Assembly (NCBI GenBank): GCA_963281255.1
Contig: OY725497.1
Location: 2,294,001 to 2,358,000, forward strand
Source of the DNA: Aphrocallistes beatrix
Lineage: Eukaryota; Porifera; Hexactinellida; Sceptrulophora; Aphrocallistidae
DNA length: 64,000 nucleotides
Direction of reading: 5' to 3'
The translations under genes and the position numbers were made by a program. The notes below the pieces were generated by a model. It searched no databases, was not told where the DNA came from, and saw nothing but the letters and a program-made list of their open reading frames with translations. Shown in pieces: positions 11,384-22,710 of the stretch (its first letter is position 1; each line of letters opens with the position of its first letter).

Positions 11384-11988
11384 TCCTTACTATTAAAACT
11401 CGATTGATGTATATTTATATATATACAAGCGCGCTTCGCTTGCTTGCGCTGCACGGCTGGAGGACACTTTGTGTGCGCCAGAGGCTCCATTCGGTCGCTT
11501 GGGTTCACATTGGTTAATTAGTATAAGGGAGATAACATCTCTAAATATGTCTATCTTAGTGTTATTAAAATCGATATCACTCGAAAAATCACCAAATTTG
11601 TCAATTTTAAAATTTTTATGCGTAATAATGACGTCATAACAGAGTGATGAGTCATCATTTTTTGATGGTAGTTATATCAAATGTGAGATATATTAATATG
11701 CACATTCTATTAAAATTTAAGGATTCTATCACTTAAAATGGCTGAGATATTGTCTAAAAACTGAAATTTCTAATTATAAAAAGGTAACAATGACGTCATA
11801 ATTCCATGATGAGTCGACATTTTCGTCTGAGCTCAGGGCTTCCTGGAGCCATAGCCAAAAAACTCCCACATGCCAAAAATCAGATTTCTGGGCCTGACAG
11901 TTTCCTCAATCAATTCGTTACATATGTATATATATATATATATACTATAGTATATAAATATACATTAATCGAGTTTTAATAGTAAGGA
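11384..11988 (+). mobile_element. A3: family A element with terminal repeat at both ends
   Basis: The most informative copy. The left end TCCTTACTATTAAAACTCG is matched by an inverted copy CGAGTTTTAATAGTAAGGA at the right, each separated from the body by an AT microsatellite. The body begins with the CAAGCGCGCTTCGCTTGC hairpin and ends with the CAATCAATTCGTTACA block. It interrupts the ARW relic. Confidence 0.85.
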
Positions 11989-11994
11989 TATATA

Positions 11995-12181
11995 CAGTAG
12001 AACTCGGTTAGTACGTACTCGGGATAAGACGTGCTTCGGCTTAGTACGTACTCATTTCTCTGAACTAAAATTCATTTATTATATAGATTCCTATGAAATA
12101 TCAACTCGGTTAGTACGTACTTACGGATAGTACGTACTTTTTTCCGCTTCCCGGAGCGTACGTACTAACCGAGTTCTACTG
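11995..12181. mobile_element. L1: pogo-like MITE, 187 bp (not the LINE family)
   Basis: Inverted ends CAGTAGAACTCGGTTAGTAC and GTACTAACCGAGTTCTACTG are flanked by TA. The motif TTAGTACGTACT recurs internally. Same length and layout as family B but different sequence. Confidence 0.85.
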
Positions 12182-12183
12182 TA

Positions 12184-12684
12184 TATATATATCTGTAACG
12201 AATTGATCGAAGAAACTGTCAGGCCCAGAAATCTGATTTTAGCATGTGGGAGTTTTTTAGCTATGGCTGCAGGAAGCTCTGAGCTCAGACGAAAATGTCG
12301 ACTCATCATGGAATTAAGATGTCACTGTCACCTTTTTATAATTAGAAATTTCAGTTTTTCGACTATAACTCAGCCATTTTAGGTGATAGAAGGCCTTGAT
12401 TTTAATAGAATGTGTATATTAATATTCCTCACATACGATGCAACTATCATCAAAAAATGATGACACATCACTATATTATGACGTCATCATTACACATAAA
12501 AATTTTAAAAATTGAAAAATTTGGTGATTTTTCGTGCGATATCGATTATAACAGTAGGACAGGCGTATTTAGGGATGTTATCTCCCTTATAATTAATCAA
12601 TATAACCCCCAGGCGCCCAAAGGGCGCCTCCGGCGGACACAAAGTGTCGCCAGTCGCGCAGCGCAAGCAAGCGAAGCGCGCTTG
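12184..12684 (-). mobile_element. A4: family A element lacking its TCCTTAC terminus
   Basis: Starts in the AT microsatellite, then CTGTAACGAATTGATCGAAG, two TGACGTCA-type sites, GC hairpin and CTTG|T. With A3 and L1 it forms a contiguous insertion between the two coding islands of the ARW relic. Confidence 0.8.
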
Positions 12685-13697
12685 TAATCAATATTTATGC
12701 GCCATTCTGGTTTTATTTCAAATCTCATCCCTACTGTTATCATGGATCAAGTAATCAATTCTGTTCTATCCAACTAATGCGTGACCATCTGAATGTGAAC
12801 AAATTCAAAATTGTCAAAGGAGTTATAGAACATAATGCACATATGGCACATCTTGAAAATATTCTTTTGAGTGTTCTACTGGACGATGATTTGTCTGTTG
12901 GGAAACTTACTCTGCAAATGGTTATTGAAGCTAAGGACATTTATTCATCAGCATCTCAAGAAATAATCAGAACATTTAAACTTCCCCCAATTAATTTTCA
13001 AGCTGACCCATACTGGATTTTAATTGATTGGGAATCAAATGATGCTACAGTTCCACCACTAATTTCAGATATTCCGATAAGTACTCTGGAAAAGGCTGTC
13101 ATTGATGGGAAACTTTTGATTCCAAAGGTAGCTTGTAATACCCAATCATGAGAACGGACTGTGAAGCTAATGACAGAAAAATGTATGCAAACAACATCAT
13201 ATGAAGAGTGTCATGGTGATGTATTATCAACCTTAACATCAAGAAACAAAATGCCACATTTTGACACAAAAAGAGAATTCATACTATAGAATCACGTTAC
13301 CAATTGATTATTATATGCCTCATACATTATAATCAAAATTTTATTCTTAAGGAATAGCCAAAAGTTACCAAATATAATATCCTAAGGCATATTGAAACAT
13401 TTTAATACACGTGAAATACTTTGGGAGTCAATGTGATTCGATATCACACATATTCTGTATATTTTAAGAGAGATAAAACTCAATTTATTAAGAAAAATTC
13501 AAAAAAAGTCTACTTTTAGTGCTAAATCATAAAGTAATCCATATTTTATGGGTCTAGATTAATTCACTGATTTATGAATTCGATCGGTTCAAACAAGTCG
13601 ATTGTGGCAAGGCCAAACATCAATATATCTTGCTCAAATTTTGCAGGAATACATACAGCTTGAAAAAAGTGAAATTCACTCCACCCTACTGTATATA

Positions 13698-16096
13698 CAC
13701 TGCTTGAACAAAAGTATTCGTACACCCCTTAATTCCCCAAACAAATAGTTATAATACTGAATTTTTAGCCTTTCAAGAATATTTAATTTTTGAAAGATAC
13801 AATTAATTTGGCTTCAAATTCGAATTCTCCAGATTCAAATTACACACTTTATAAGTTTTCACCTTAATTACTCTTCTTCAAGAATAAATATTTTCGACAT
13901 TTGCTTTCCTATGCCACATGTCGCGAGTGATTACTATTGTATATGGTGGCATTGGTGGTATGAGGTGGCACAGTTTGAAATTTTTTAAGGATACCGCCCT
14001 CGAAAAACCTTGCCTGGCGTAAAAAACCGGCTAAATTTGTTATTGCTAATTTCATTGTATTACTCATCGGTCTACCATCTGATAGCACTATTTGGGCGGT
14101 ATTTATTTTGATTTTTGTGAGTTAACCCCTAAAGTTTAGCGTTAATAAAAATTGAAAAATTATTGGAGGTTATTGAATCATTTACCAATTAGTTTTTAAC
14201 TTATTTGATATTTTTTTAACGATATGGACCTTAACATTGTTTTGGCACCTTTGGAGATTATATAACACAAGATTTGAAAGAATGGACAAATAAAATCCAA
14301 ACAAAGCAGCTCTATAAGGGAGTTCATTTATATAATGCTCTGGAAATCGCAAGTTTGATCTCAGATATTTAGCGATCACTGGGTCAGGAAAAAAATTCTG
14401 GTCGTTTCAAAAAAAATTGTTCGGATCCGACCATTTGTTTTTGAGATATCGCTTATTATAGGTAAAGTTCGGGCATAATATCTCTCTATGGTCCCGAAAG
14501 TGGCCGATGTCATATCTTAAAAACTATTGAAGATATATAATCTATTATATTCTTAATTAAAAGGATATATGCGAAAATATATAGTTTCCTCGAACATTCC
14601 ATTGTCAAAAAATAAATAATTCTCGACTTATCATTGATCTAATTGTAATACAAATTCAATGGGAACTTTGAATATATTTAAAAATGGCGAATCTAATCAT
14701 TAATTATTTGTCTAAATGTGGCTATTATGCTAAATAATGAATATAATTGTCGTTAATAATGTGTACAGAAAAATTGGAGAACTTTAGATAATTATTTCGA
14801 AAGTTCTGGCCTTGAACCTCGTAGATTCGGTCAAAAACCCCTATTTAGGGTCCAAAAAGAGATATCTCTCTATCTCTGTAAATATAAGTCCAAATTCTTA
14901 ATTCTCACTTCCTAATATACTTTTTATGAGTGTACATATATGATTCTTTGATAATATTTGTACTACACCCTATGGATTGTTAAGTTTTAGATTTTTGTCA
15001 TATGATGACGTAGCATTTTTCGAAAATCCTAACTTGGAAACTAAAAGTCGTAGGCTTTCGCTCTAACTTCCTAATATACTTTTCGGAAGCTCTTTAACCA
15101 TTCTAAACTGATAGATTATACTTCGTAGTGCTAGGAATATGAAATATTATTTACAATTATCCCAAAACATTCGGGGTTAGGGGCCTCAAGGAAATTTGTG
15201 GATTTTCAGGGTACTCTTGCTATTTTTTGTAAATATTTGTTTCGAATATACCTAAATCAGGAGTATAAATAAGAATAGATGTCTGTGAATGCTTTTGTTC
15301 ATTATTAATAACTCATTCTACATTCTTCTTAACATCTAAACTTAAAATCTCTATATCTCAGCACTTTGATATTTCAAAATTGACCGTCTTTACAGAATTT
15401 TTGCTCAAAATTGGTTTGAGATAGAGGATTGAAAATTTCAAGAGTTGTTCTATATTATTTGGCGATGAACGTAGGACCACCACTTTGTCGATATCTTCCA
15501 ACTTGGTGATTTTATTCTTGATTTACCATAGAAAACAGAAATTTTTCGTCGTTTTTGGCCCTTTTTTTTCGGATACCAATAAAATTTACAATTTTTGTCA
15601 TTTTAACTTTCTTCTGGTCCTATGAAGTTGCAAATATGGTAGACTATCTATGATTCGAATTTGGAAGCATTTGATTCCTTGTAGGTCTTAAAATTCTTTG
15701 AGTGCACGAATTTCTACCATTAAGATATGCTAGCGGAAAACAAACAAACAAAAGACTTTGAGACACTGTATCTCAAAAACTAGAAATGAGAATCAAAAAC
15801 GGTTTGGAATGTGCCAGTATTTCTTGATGGAGATACCTCCCCACGCTTAATATCTCTTATAGCTCTACTTTCATCGTATGCTGTAAGCCAAATCATATGT
15901 TTTTAGTTGAGGGCGGTATCCTTAACCTTGTGGGAGTGTAAACAAGTTGAACGATTAAAAAGTGAGTGATTCGAATATGAAGTTAAATTAAGCATAACTC
16001 TTACCAATTAAATTCCTTGACTCGCTAAATAAATCAGTATTATAACTATTTGTATGGGGAATTATGGGGTGTACGAATACATTTGTTCAGGCAGTG
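13698..16096. mobile_element. G1: Tc1-like TIR element containing E1
   Basis: Ends CACTGCTTGAACAAAAGTAT and ATACATTTGTTCAGGCAGTG are inverted and TA-flanked. Inverted similarity continues to the TTCGTACACCCC block. Without E1 it is about 460 bp with no coding frame. E1 sits at a TTAA inside it. Confidence 0.8.
13989..15921 (+). mobile_element. E1: TTAA-flanked element, full length (1.93 kb), non-coding
   Basis: Left terminus GGATACCGCCCTCGAAAAAC; right terminus GAGGGCGGTATCC; both flanked by TTAA (13985-13988, 15922-15925). No transposase frame is visible. A TTAA target fits piggyBac or Kolobok type elements, but the superfamily is not proven. Confidence 0.82.
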
Positions 16097-17252
16097 TATA
16101 TGCAGCCCCAGGCCCATCTTCAAAATAGCCCGCCACGTTGCACCATAGGCCCTAAAGGACTGCGAAGAGATGATTTTGTTTGGGTACTAAAGGCACCTGG
16201 ATTTCATATGCAGTCTTCAGGTAGACATGGCATTTTCTCAGTAGGTTAAGCTAGGTTAATCTATTAGAGATGTTAAACTTGGGAAGGTATCTCCGTCAAG
16301 AAATACTTGCACATCCCAAACCGTTTTTGATTCTCATTTCCAGTTTTAGAGATACAGTGGAAACAAAGTTGTAAATTTTATCGGTGTCCGAAAAAAAGGG
16401 CCAACAAATGGCGAAAAATATCTGTTTTTTTAGGGAAATCAGGAATAAAATCACCAAGTTATAAGATATCGAAAATAAAGTGGTCCTACGTCCATCGCCT
16501 AATGATATGGAACAACTTTAAATTTTCAAACCTCTATCTCAAACCAATTTTGACTTAAAATTCTGTAAATACGGTCAATTTCGAAATTTTGAAGTCCCGA
16601 GATATAGAGATTTTAAGTTTAGATGTTAAGAACAATGTAAAATGAGTTATTAAAAATGAACAAAAGCATTAACACACATTTATTCGCATTTATACTGCTG
16701 ATTTAGGTATATTCGAACCAAATATTTACATAAAATTGAAAGAGTACACTGAAAATCCACAAATTTGCTTGAGCCCCCTAACCTCGAATATTTTGAGATA
16801 TTTGTGAATAACAATTCATATTCCTAGCACTACGAAGTATAATCCATCATTTTGAATGAATAAAGAGCTTCCAAAAAGTATATTAGGGAGTTAGAGCGAA
16901 AGTCTACGATTTATAGTTTCCAAATTAGGATTTTCGAAAAATGCGACGTCACGTCATATGACAAAAATCTAAAACTTCTATAGGATGTAGTTCAATTATT
17001 ATCAAAGAATCATATATGTACCCATTAAAGGTATAACAGGAAGTGATAACTAATAATTTGGGTGCTTATATTTACAGAGATAGAGATATATCTCTTTTTG
17101 TACCCTAAATGGGGTTTTTGATCGAATCTTCGAGGTCCAAGGCCAGAACTTTCAAAATATTTACCACAAGTTCTCCAATTTTAATGTACACATTATTCAC
17201 GATAATTGTATTCATTATTTAGCATATTAGCCACATTTGGATACATATTTAA

Positions 17253-19040
17253 GGTTGTTATTTCCCTCCAGAACTAACTCAAAAAGTTTTCATTATTTTC
17301 TCCTGAATTTTTTTGTGGAAACTGTTTTCGATGAGTTATCTGCAAAAATACACTTTTCGGGAGCTCAAGAAGCAAGAAAAAATTTTTTTCCACAAATCAC
17401 CTAATTTATAGAGGACATTCAAGGAAACTTCAATGGCTTATGCCTCTTTACTCAATTATTCTTGCACGAAATTGTTGAATATAGAAAATAATAGGAATAG
17501 AATTTTCAATTTAAACCCAATTAATTTTTTCTTTTCAATTTCGTTGCTTCAATATTTAGAAGCAGATTTTCGTCAGGAAAAATATTTTAACGTTTTTCTA
17601 AAGTAGAACATCGAAAATCTGTCTCTATCATTTTGTTCTACGTGACGAGATCTTTCAAAAACCGTCGAGTTTTTTACTCTTACGACTTTTGTAACTAGAC
17701 ATTCCTCCGTTTTAAAATTGATATTTTTGAGTGCTAAAAACAGGCTACAAAGCAATTTTCTTCGAAAAGGTTTGATTTCCAATAGTTTTTACTGTGTCCT
17801 AGGATTAACTAACATCTACACATCCTAAATCAACAACTTATACAAGTACTTAATTTCAAAATATGGCATATCAAATATTTTCACATTATGACACCTTCAA
17901 AAGTGTGAAAGAGTTGTCAGTTATGACTGGGGACCCAAAAATGACCTTGTCAGATAGTATCCGCCGAAATCCCACATCTATAACTTTATTTGACTATGCC
18001 AGGTCGAATTTAATACTGAATTCGTGCTCAGCACTAGATTTCCAGTAATTTGATATATACATATATTGACCAGATTTGGAGAATATTTTGGTTGCCTTTT
18101 CCTAGCAACGGTCAGGAATGTGAAAAAATTCCTGGCCGTTGCTAGGCACGGTCAAAAAGAAATGTTTCCAAATATGGTCAACATATATAGGGTGTCTCAA
18201 AAGTTCTGCAACACCCAATTTTACTTTGTTAATTTGACTAAGATCACTTGGTTTTAGTCCAAATTAGCCTCCATAAATGAAATCTAGCACCCTTCTTGCA
18301 TAGATATGAGCTCAACTCATCACGCAAAAGATATTTCTTATAAAATTTTAAATAACTACATACCATTGACTACAAAATTTGGAACTCAAAAGTGTCAAGT
18401 TTGAAGATCTCAATTTTTCTGATGAAATATTGCATTAATCACTTCTATATTCTGTAATTGGTTCATAATACTAATATAATATTATTGCTTTTGATTTATG
18501 CAACAGAAATATTCGATAAGATCGAGTATTTTTAAGTATAACCGTAAAAAGGACCATGGATACGAGTTTTTTTATTGAGATAAAAAATATTGTTTATGAG
18601 ACAACGATATATATAATCCATCATTGCAAATAATTTGAGAAAAGCAGGCCATTGGGAATGCAAAATAATTAAGATAATCCTTCCTATTTTTTGATCAAAA
18701 AGAGGTATCGGATATTCGATCTATTTGTCTATGTATAATACATCAGCAACATTTGTTGCAGAACTTTTGGGACACCCTGTATGTCAAATTGCTGGAAATC
18801 TAAAAAGATGATTTGGCACTGTTAAAAGAAGTTATAGCTGTGGGACATTTCGCATTTGAAATGTGTCGTTTTTAGAGCGACACCAGGTGATACAAGTGGC
18901 TCAAAGTGACGAAATATTGGGGCTGGAGTTATAAAAATCGGAATTTTTGTTTAGAACCCCTATAAGGATCTAAAAATGATAAAAAAGCAATTTGGGCACA
19001 TTTTTAGAAAAAAACAAGTGTCCCATGGGAAACACCAACC
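17253..19040 (-). mobile_element. F2: TTAA-flanked element containing D2
   Basis: Termini GGTTGTTATTTCCC and GGGAAACACCAACC are flanked by TTAA (17249-17252, 19041-19044). Removing it rejoins E2 exactly across one TTAA, confirming the target duplication. On the minus strand at 17573-17782 is a short frame (MEIKPFRRKLLCSLF) that recurs in F1. Confidence 0.83.
18188..18779. mobile_element. D2: TA-flanked MITE in F2
   Basis: Ends TAGGGTGTCTCAAAAGTTCT and AGAACTTTTGGGACACCCTG are inverted and TA-flanked; 592 bp; non-coding. Same terminal motif as D1. Confidence 0.85.
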
Positions 19041-20956
19041 TTAATGATTAGATTCGCCATTTTCTAATATATTCAAAGTTCTCCATAGAATTTGTATTAC
19101 AATTAAATCAATGATAAGTCGAAAAATATTTATTTTTTGACAAAGGAATGTTTGAGAAACTATATATTTTCGCATATATCCTTTTATTTAGGAATATAAT
19201 AGATTATATATCTTCAATTGTTTTTAAGATATGACATCGGCATCTTTCGGAACCATTGAGAGATATTACGCCCGTAGTTTACCTATAATAAGCGATATGT
19301 CATGAACAAATGGGTGGATTTGATCAAATTTTATTTTGAAACGATCAGAATTTTATTTCTGATCCAGTGATCGCTAAATATCTGACATCAAACAGGCGAT
19401 TTCCCGAGCATTTAATAAATGAACTCACTTTTAGAGCTATTTTGTTTGGATCTTATTTAGCAACTCTTCTATATCCTTGTGTTATATAATCTCCAAAGGT
19501 GCCAAAACAATGTTTAGGTCCATATCATTAAAAAATTATCAAATAAGTTAAAAACTAATTTGTGAATGCGTCAAAAACCTCCAATCATTTTCAATTTTTA
19601 GCAACGCTAAACTTTAGGGGGTTAACTCATAAAAATCAAAATAAATACCGTCCAACTAGTGCTATCATACGGTATACCGCTCAGTAATACAATGAAATAA
19701 ACAATTAAAAAATTTGCCGTTTTTTACGCCATGCAAAGTTTTTCGAGGGCGGTATCCTTAAAATGGCAATGATTTATGTACATAGATGTACTTATAACTT
19801 TACCTGTGTCCAATTAATTTTGGACTAAACAATTATTTAGGTTTTCATTATGAGATTAATTTTTGTCAGTAATAATCACTTTAGGTTTTCTTCTATTAGA
19901 CTGCGTATTTCTATTAATATAACCAGCATACTTAATATTTATAATCTACTTCATTGCTTTATATGTTTATAGTAAAAAGATGAAAAAATATCATAGTGGC
20001 TGGGACAAAGCAAATGCTAGGCCACAAGAAGAAAGAAATCTGCAGGAACATTTATAAAGTACCAGAAAAATGAACGGTTTAGCTCCACGAAACCCCCCAA
20101 TGAAAATGCAGGAATATGCACGAATGTACACACAGATGTTCAACATTCCATTGAGAACGTGAGTAATGAATCTCTTCACCTTGAATTAGCAGAACCTTCA
20201 TCTATTCCACTAGATTGCGATATGTTTAGTAAAACTGAAGATTGTAACTGCATTTACCATCAAGAAGAATCATTATTCTCAAATGATATGGGGAAATTGA
20301 ATTACTGTTGGTTTACACGAACACTTTTGTTAAAAGGAGTTTACTGGATATCAGCACATGGATAGCTACTTTACTTCCTCAGAGAGGACATTTCCTAATG
20401 AAACCTTGATGCGGCGTTGTACCAGATCACTCTTTTATCGTATAGCAGTTAAACGGTGAGAACATTTTAACTCGACTGGGTTTGCTATTCAATCAGATCT
20501 AAGAAACTGTATCGCGCAATATGCATGCTATTTTCAACACCAGACGAAACTTCACAATTAGGAACAAATAGTTATTCAGATTGGAAGCATGCACTCAGGG
20601 TTTTACTCTTTCATGAAGACAATCAGTTGCTTAAAACATATATTCAAAACATATATTGCGAAAAATGACTGTTGGACGTATAGAAGAAGATCTATTTGAG
20701 CAATATGAGTCTGAATAAAAGTATTGGCATAAAGTTATCCAGAGAATTTTAAGTTTAATCAAGATACTTTCACCATGAGGTCTTTCAATTCGTAGGATTG
20801 ATGAGATAGTAGGATCTGTGCATAATGGTATTTTTGGGTTGTCTCGAGTTATCAGCTGAGTATGATACATTCGTTGCAGAACACATTCAGCAACGTGGGA
20901 ACAAAGGGCGAGGCCACATATCATGCTTATCATCAACAATATTCAATGAATTTATC

Positions 20957-21666
20957 TAGAGATGCACCGGATATCCGGTATCCGGCCATTTTCGTTAATT
21001 TGCCGGATATCCGGTCCGGCCGGATAATAATAAGTATCCGGCCGGATATTAATATATTGACAAAATTCATGAATTGATGAAATACTACAGCAACAAACTC
21101 AAATTATACACTGCGCTATAACAAACTTATCGAGAGACTAATAATGAAAATCTAATAATCCTAAATTTTTCTGGATAAAGAGAAGACATTCTCCCTTTTC
21201 TCGTAACAATTTGTTACGCTTTTCTTCAAGTACAATTCCAGCACTACTAAATAATATTTCACTATAAACTGAACTAGGTGGAGCCCTAAATATTTAATCG
21301 CAACACCAACTAAGTTTGGATATGACAAAGCATTATCCCATAAAGTTGCTTGTGAAAGTACTGCAAATGATTCCATAGCGGAGTTGTACTATAGTTTTTT
21401 GGAGTTTTACTTCACAATAATCGTCGAGCACTCTTTACATATAGCTCTTGAATTGTCAGAGCTGTTGACAACAAAAAACGACCAAATCTCACTCATTGTG
21501 AAGTTAATGTGAACCTATTATCAATTGCAATGTGTAGAAGCTAATAATTGTGAACTTTATAATACCTATGTATTATTCATAGTTAAAACATTGTGGTCCT
21601 CAGTGGGTAACCAATAATATCCGGTATCCGGCCGGATAGGTAATTTTCCTATCCGGTGCATCTCTA
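20957..21666. mobile_element. non-autonomous hAT element with perfect 8-bp target duplication
   Basis: Ends TAGAGATGCACCGGATA and TATCCGGTGCATCTCTA are inverted. The target duplication AATTTATC is exact at 20949-20956 and 21667-21674. Subterminal CCGGATATCCGG motifs repeat. It is inserted within the NEFI codons of the older hAT relic. Confidence 0.95.
21161..21300 (-). pseudogene. hAT C-terminal dimerisation fragment inside the nested hAT
   Basis: In one frame the minus strand reads APPSSVYSEILFSSAGIVLE then EKRNKLLREKGECLLFIQ, the typical hATC dimerisation end. One base disrupts the join to the preceding KYLG. It shows that the 710-bp element is a deletion derivative of an autonomous hAT. 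Confidence 0.82.
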
Positions 21667-22637
21667 AATTTATCCAAATAATTGTACAGCAGATTCTCCG
21701 GCAGAATATATTAGAAATCAAGACTGCTAAGTACTATTCTGTTAGTATGAATTCCACAAGGGACATTTCGCACATGCGTAGATCAGCTAACACCAATAAT
21801 TCGCTATGTATTGCCGATAGGGCCAATGGAACGATTTCTTAGATTCATTCCAATATGTGGACGCACTGGTGCATTTAGCAAAATATTTATTTGAAGAAAA
21901 TGACATTTCTATAGAAGATTATCGAAGTCAAGCATACGACAATGCATCAATCATGAGCGGGGGGTATAACGGTGTGCATGATTTGATTCGTGAAAAGAAT
22001 AAGTTAGCTGAATTCATCCATGTTGTGCACATTTCATCGATCTTATCGGACAAATGCTGTAGAATATTGTCAAATAGTAGTTTGATTTTTTGATTTTGTA
22101 CAAAGGATATGTGATTTTCTCGGCCTCCACTAGATAGTAGATGGGATCTTCTTATCGATGCCTTCAAGAATTTAGGATACCAACTTTGAAAAGACTTTCA
22201 AACACACGATGGTCTGTTCACCACGATGCGACAGATGCTTTACTAAAAGGTTATACAATTGTTAAAGAAGTACTTGTACTAATGTGAGAAGATGAGCCTG
22301 AGAAACCTGTTACACCCTTTGAGGCCAAGGGACTTGTTGGAATAATGAATCTTTTGAAAACAGGAATAATGTTTCAAATATGGTCAACAATACTGATTAG
22401 GTTTAATAAGACTAGCATATGTCTTCAACAAACAAATCTGATGCTGAAGATGCTGAGTTTTCAACATCAAATGAATTTATGGTAGAAAGATTCTTTCCAA
22501 TTATTGATAAACTAGTTGCAGCTTTGTGTCAGAGATTGGGGGCATATTGTTCACCCGGGACAGATTTGGATTTTTATCACAACTTGATTATATAGTCTCT
22601 AATCAGATGCGTGAGAAAGCCAATGATTTAATAAATA

Positions 22638-22684
22638 CAAGCGCGCTTCGCTTGCTTGCGCTGCGCGGCTTGCGGACGCGCCTT
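22638..22684 (+). repeat. family A hairpin fragment
   Basis: CAAGCGCGCTTCGCTTGCTT followed by GCGCTGCGCGGC, preceded by A. Only the hairpin end is present. Confidence 0.75.
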
Positions 22685-22710
22685 GAATTATTCAATCTAG
22701 CCTATTTTAA

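Larger units (their letters stand above)
10500..13290 (+). pseudogene. ARW-family gene relic (uncharacterised, probably TE-encoded), split by insertions
   Basis: Two coding islands are separated by an inserted block at 11384-12684. The first (10500 to about 11383) has a LPTQKEVFLYYELI N-terminal motif, a basic helical stretch and LFDIC, then after a frame change the block SLSPETVHNTRWLTKANRIL. The second (12685 to about 13290) has IYAPFWFYFK, HLENILLSVLLDDD and ACNTQSxERTVKLMTEK. After an in-frame TGA within NTQS|ERT it continues SRNKMPHFDTKREF. These blocks resemble an uncharacterised protein family I recall from many invertebrate genomes, with conserved (H)ARW, PCHTQxVER and SRxxMPxF motifs. 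No enzymatic role is established. The VER Glu could be a catalytic residue of an RNase H-like fold, but that is speculation. Stops and frame changes show it is dead here. Confidence 0.68.
9176..13691 (+). mobile_element. element M: composite transposon with ~270-bp inverted arms around an ARW-family gene
   Basis: The left arm (about 9177-9486) is the reverse complement of the right arm (about 13425-13691). Shared blocks include AATTTCAC..TTTTTCAAGC, AAATTTGAGCAAGATATATT, GCCACAATCGACTTGTTTGA, ATAAAATATGGATTAC and GAATCACATTGACTCCCAA. The right terminus read inward is CAGTAGGGTGGAGTGAATTT, followed outside by TA. The left terminus has been eroded at the B5 junction, and the left arm has about 40 extra bases after TTCAAGCT. 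Inside lies the ARW gene relic, interrupted by B1, A2, A3, L1 and A4. Without these the element is about 2.5 kb. That the gene is the element's own transposase is inference from this geometry. Confidence 0.72.
16264..19757 (-). mobile_element. E2: family E element, reverse orientation, left-truncated, containing F2
   Basis: Reads as the reverse complement of E1 from the GGAGATACCTTCCC block to the terminus GGGCGGTATCC, with TTAA at 19758-19761. Its other terminus is lost near 16264. F2 has inserted at a TTAA between the GTGGC and ATTCGCCAT blocks. Confidence 0.8.
19978..22636 (+). pseudogene. old hAT transposase gene relic (ZMYM1/TTF-DUF4371 type), split by a younger hAT
   Basis: Fragments appear in family order. 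A basic start (HSGWDKANARPQEERNLQEHL) is followed by a TTF-type zinc-finger region (SQLGTNSYSDWKHA ... LLFHEDNQLL near 20550-20640). A DUF4371-like stretch (GCLELSAEYDTFVAEHIQQR, ending SSTIFNEFI) is followed, after the nested element, by KTAKYYSVSMNST. The DDE-like core is SQAYDNASIMSGGYNGVHDL at 21925-21980, and then SNTRWSVHHDATDALLKGY. Such proteins are hAT transposases or ZMYM1-like derivatives that cut DNA through an RNase H fold. Many frame changes and stops separate the pieces, so it is inactive. The C-terminal dimerisation region is not seen before the A fragment at 22638. Confidence 0.78.

Noticed and set aside
16064-16249. 61-codon frame containing SPPRCTIGPKGLRRDDF
   Set aside because: It starts inside the G1 terminus and has no family match; probably chance.
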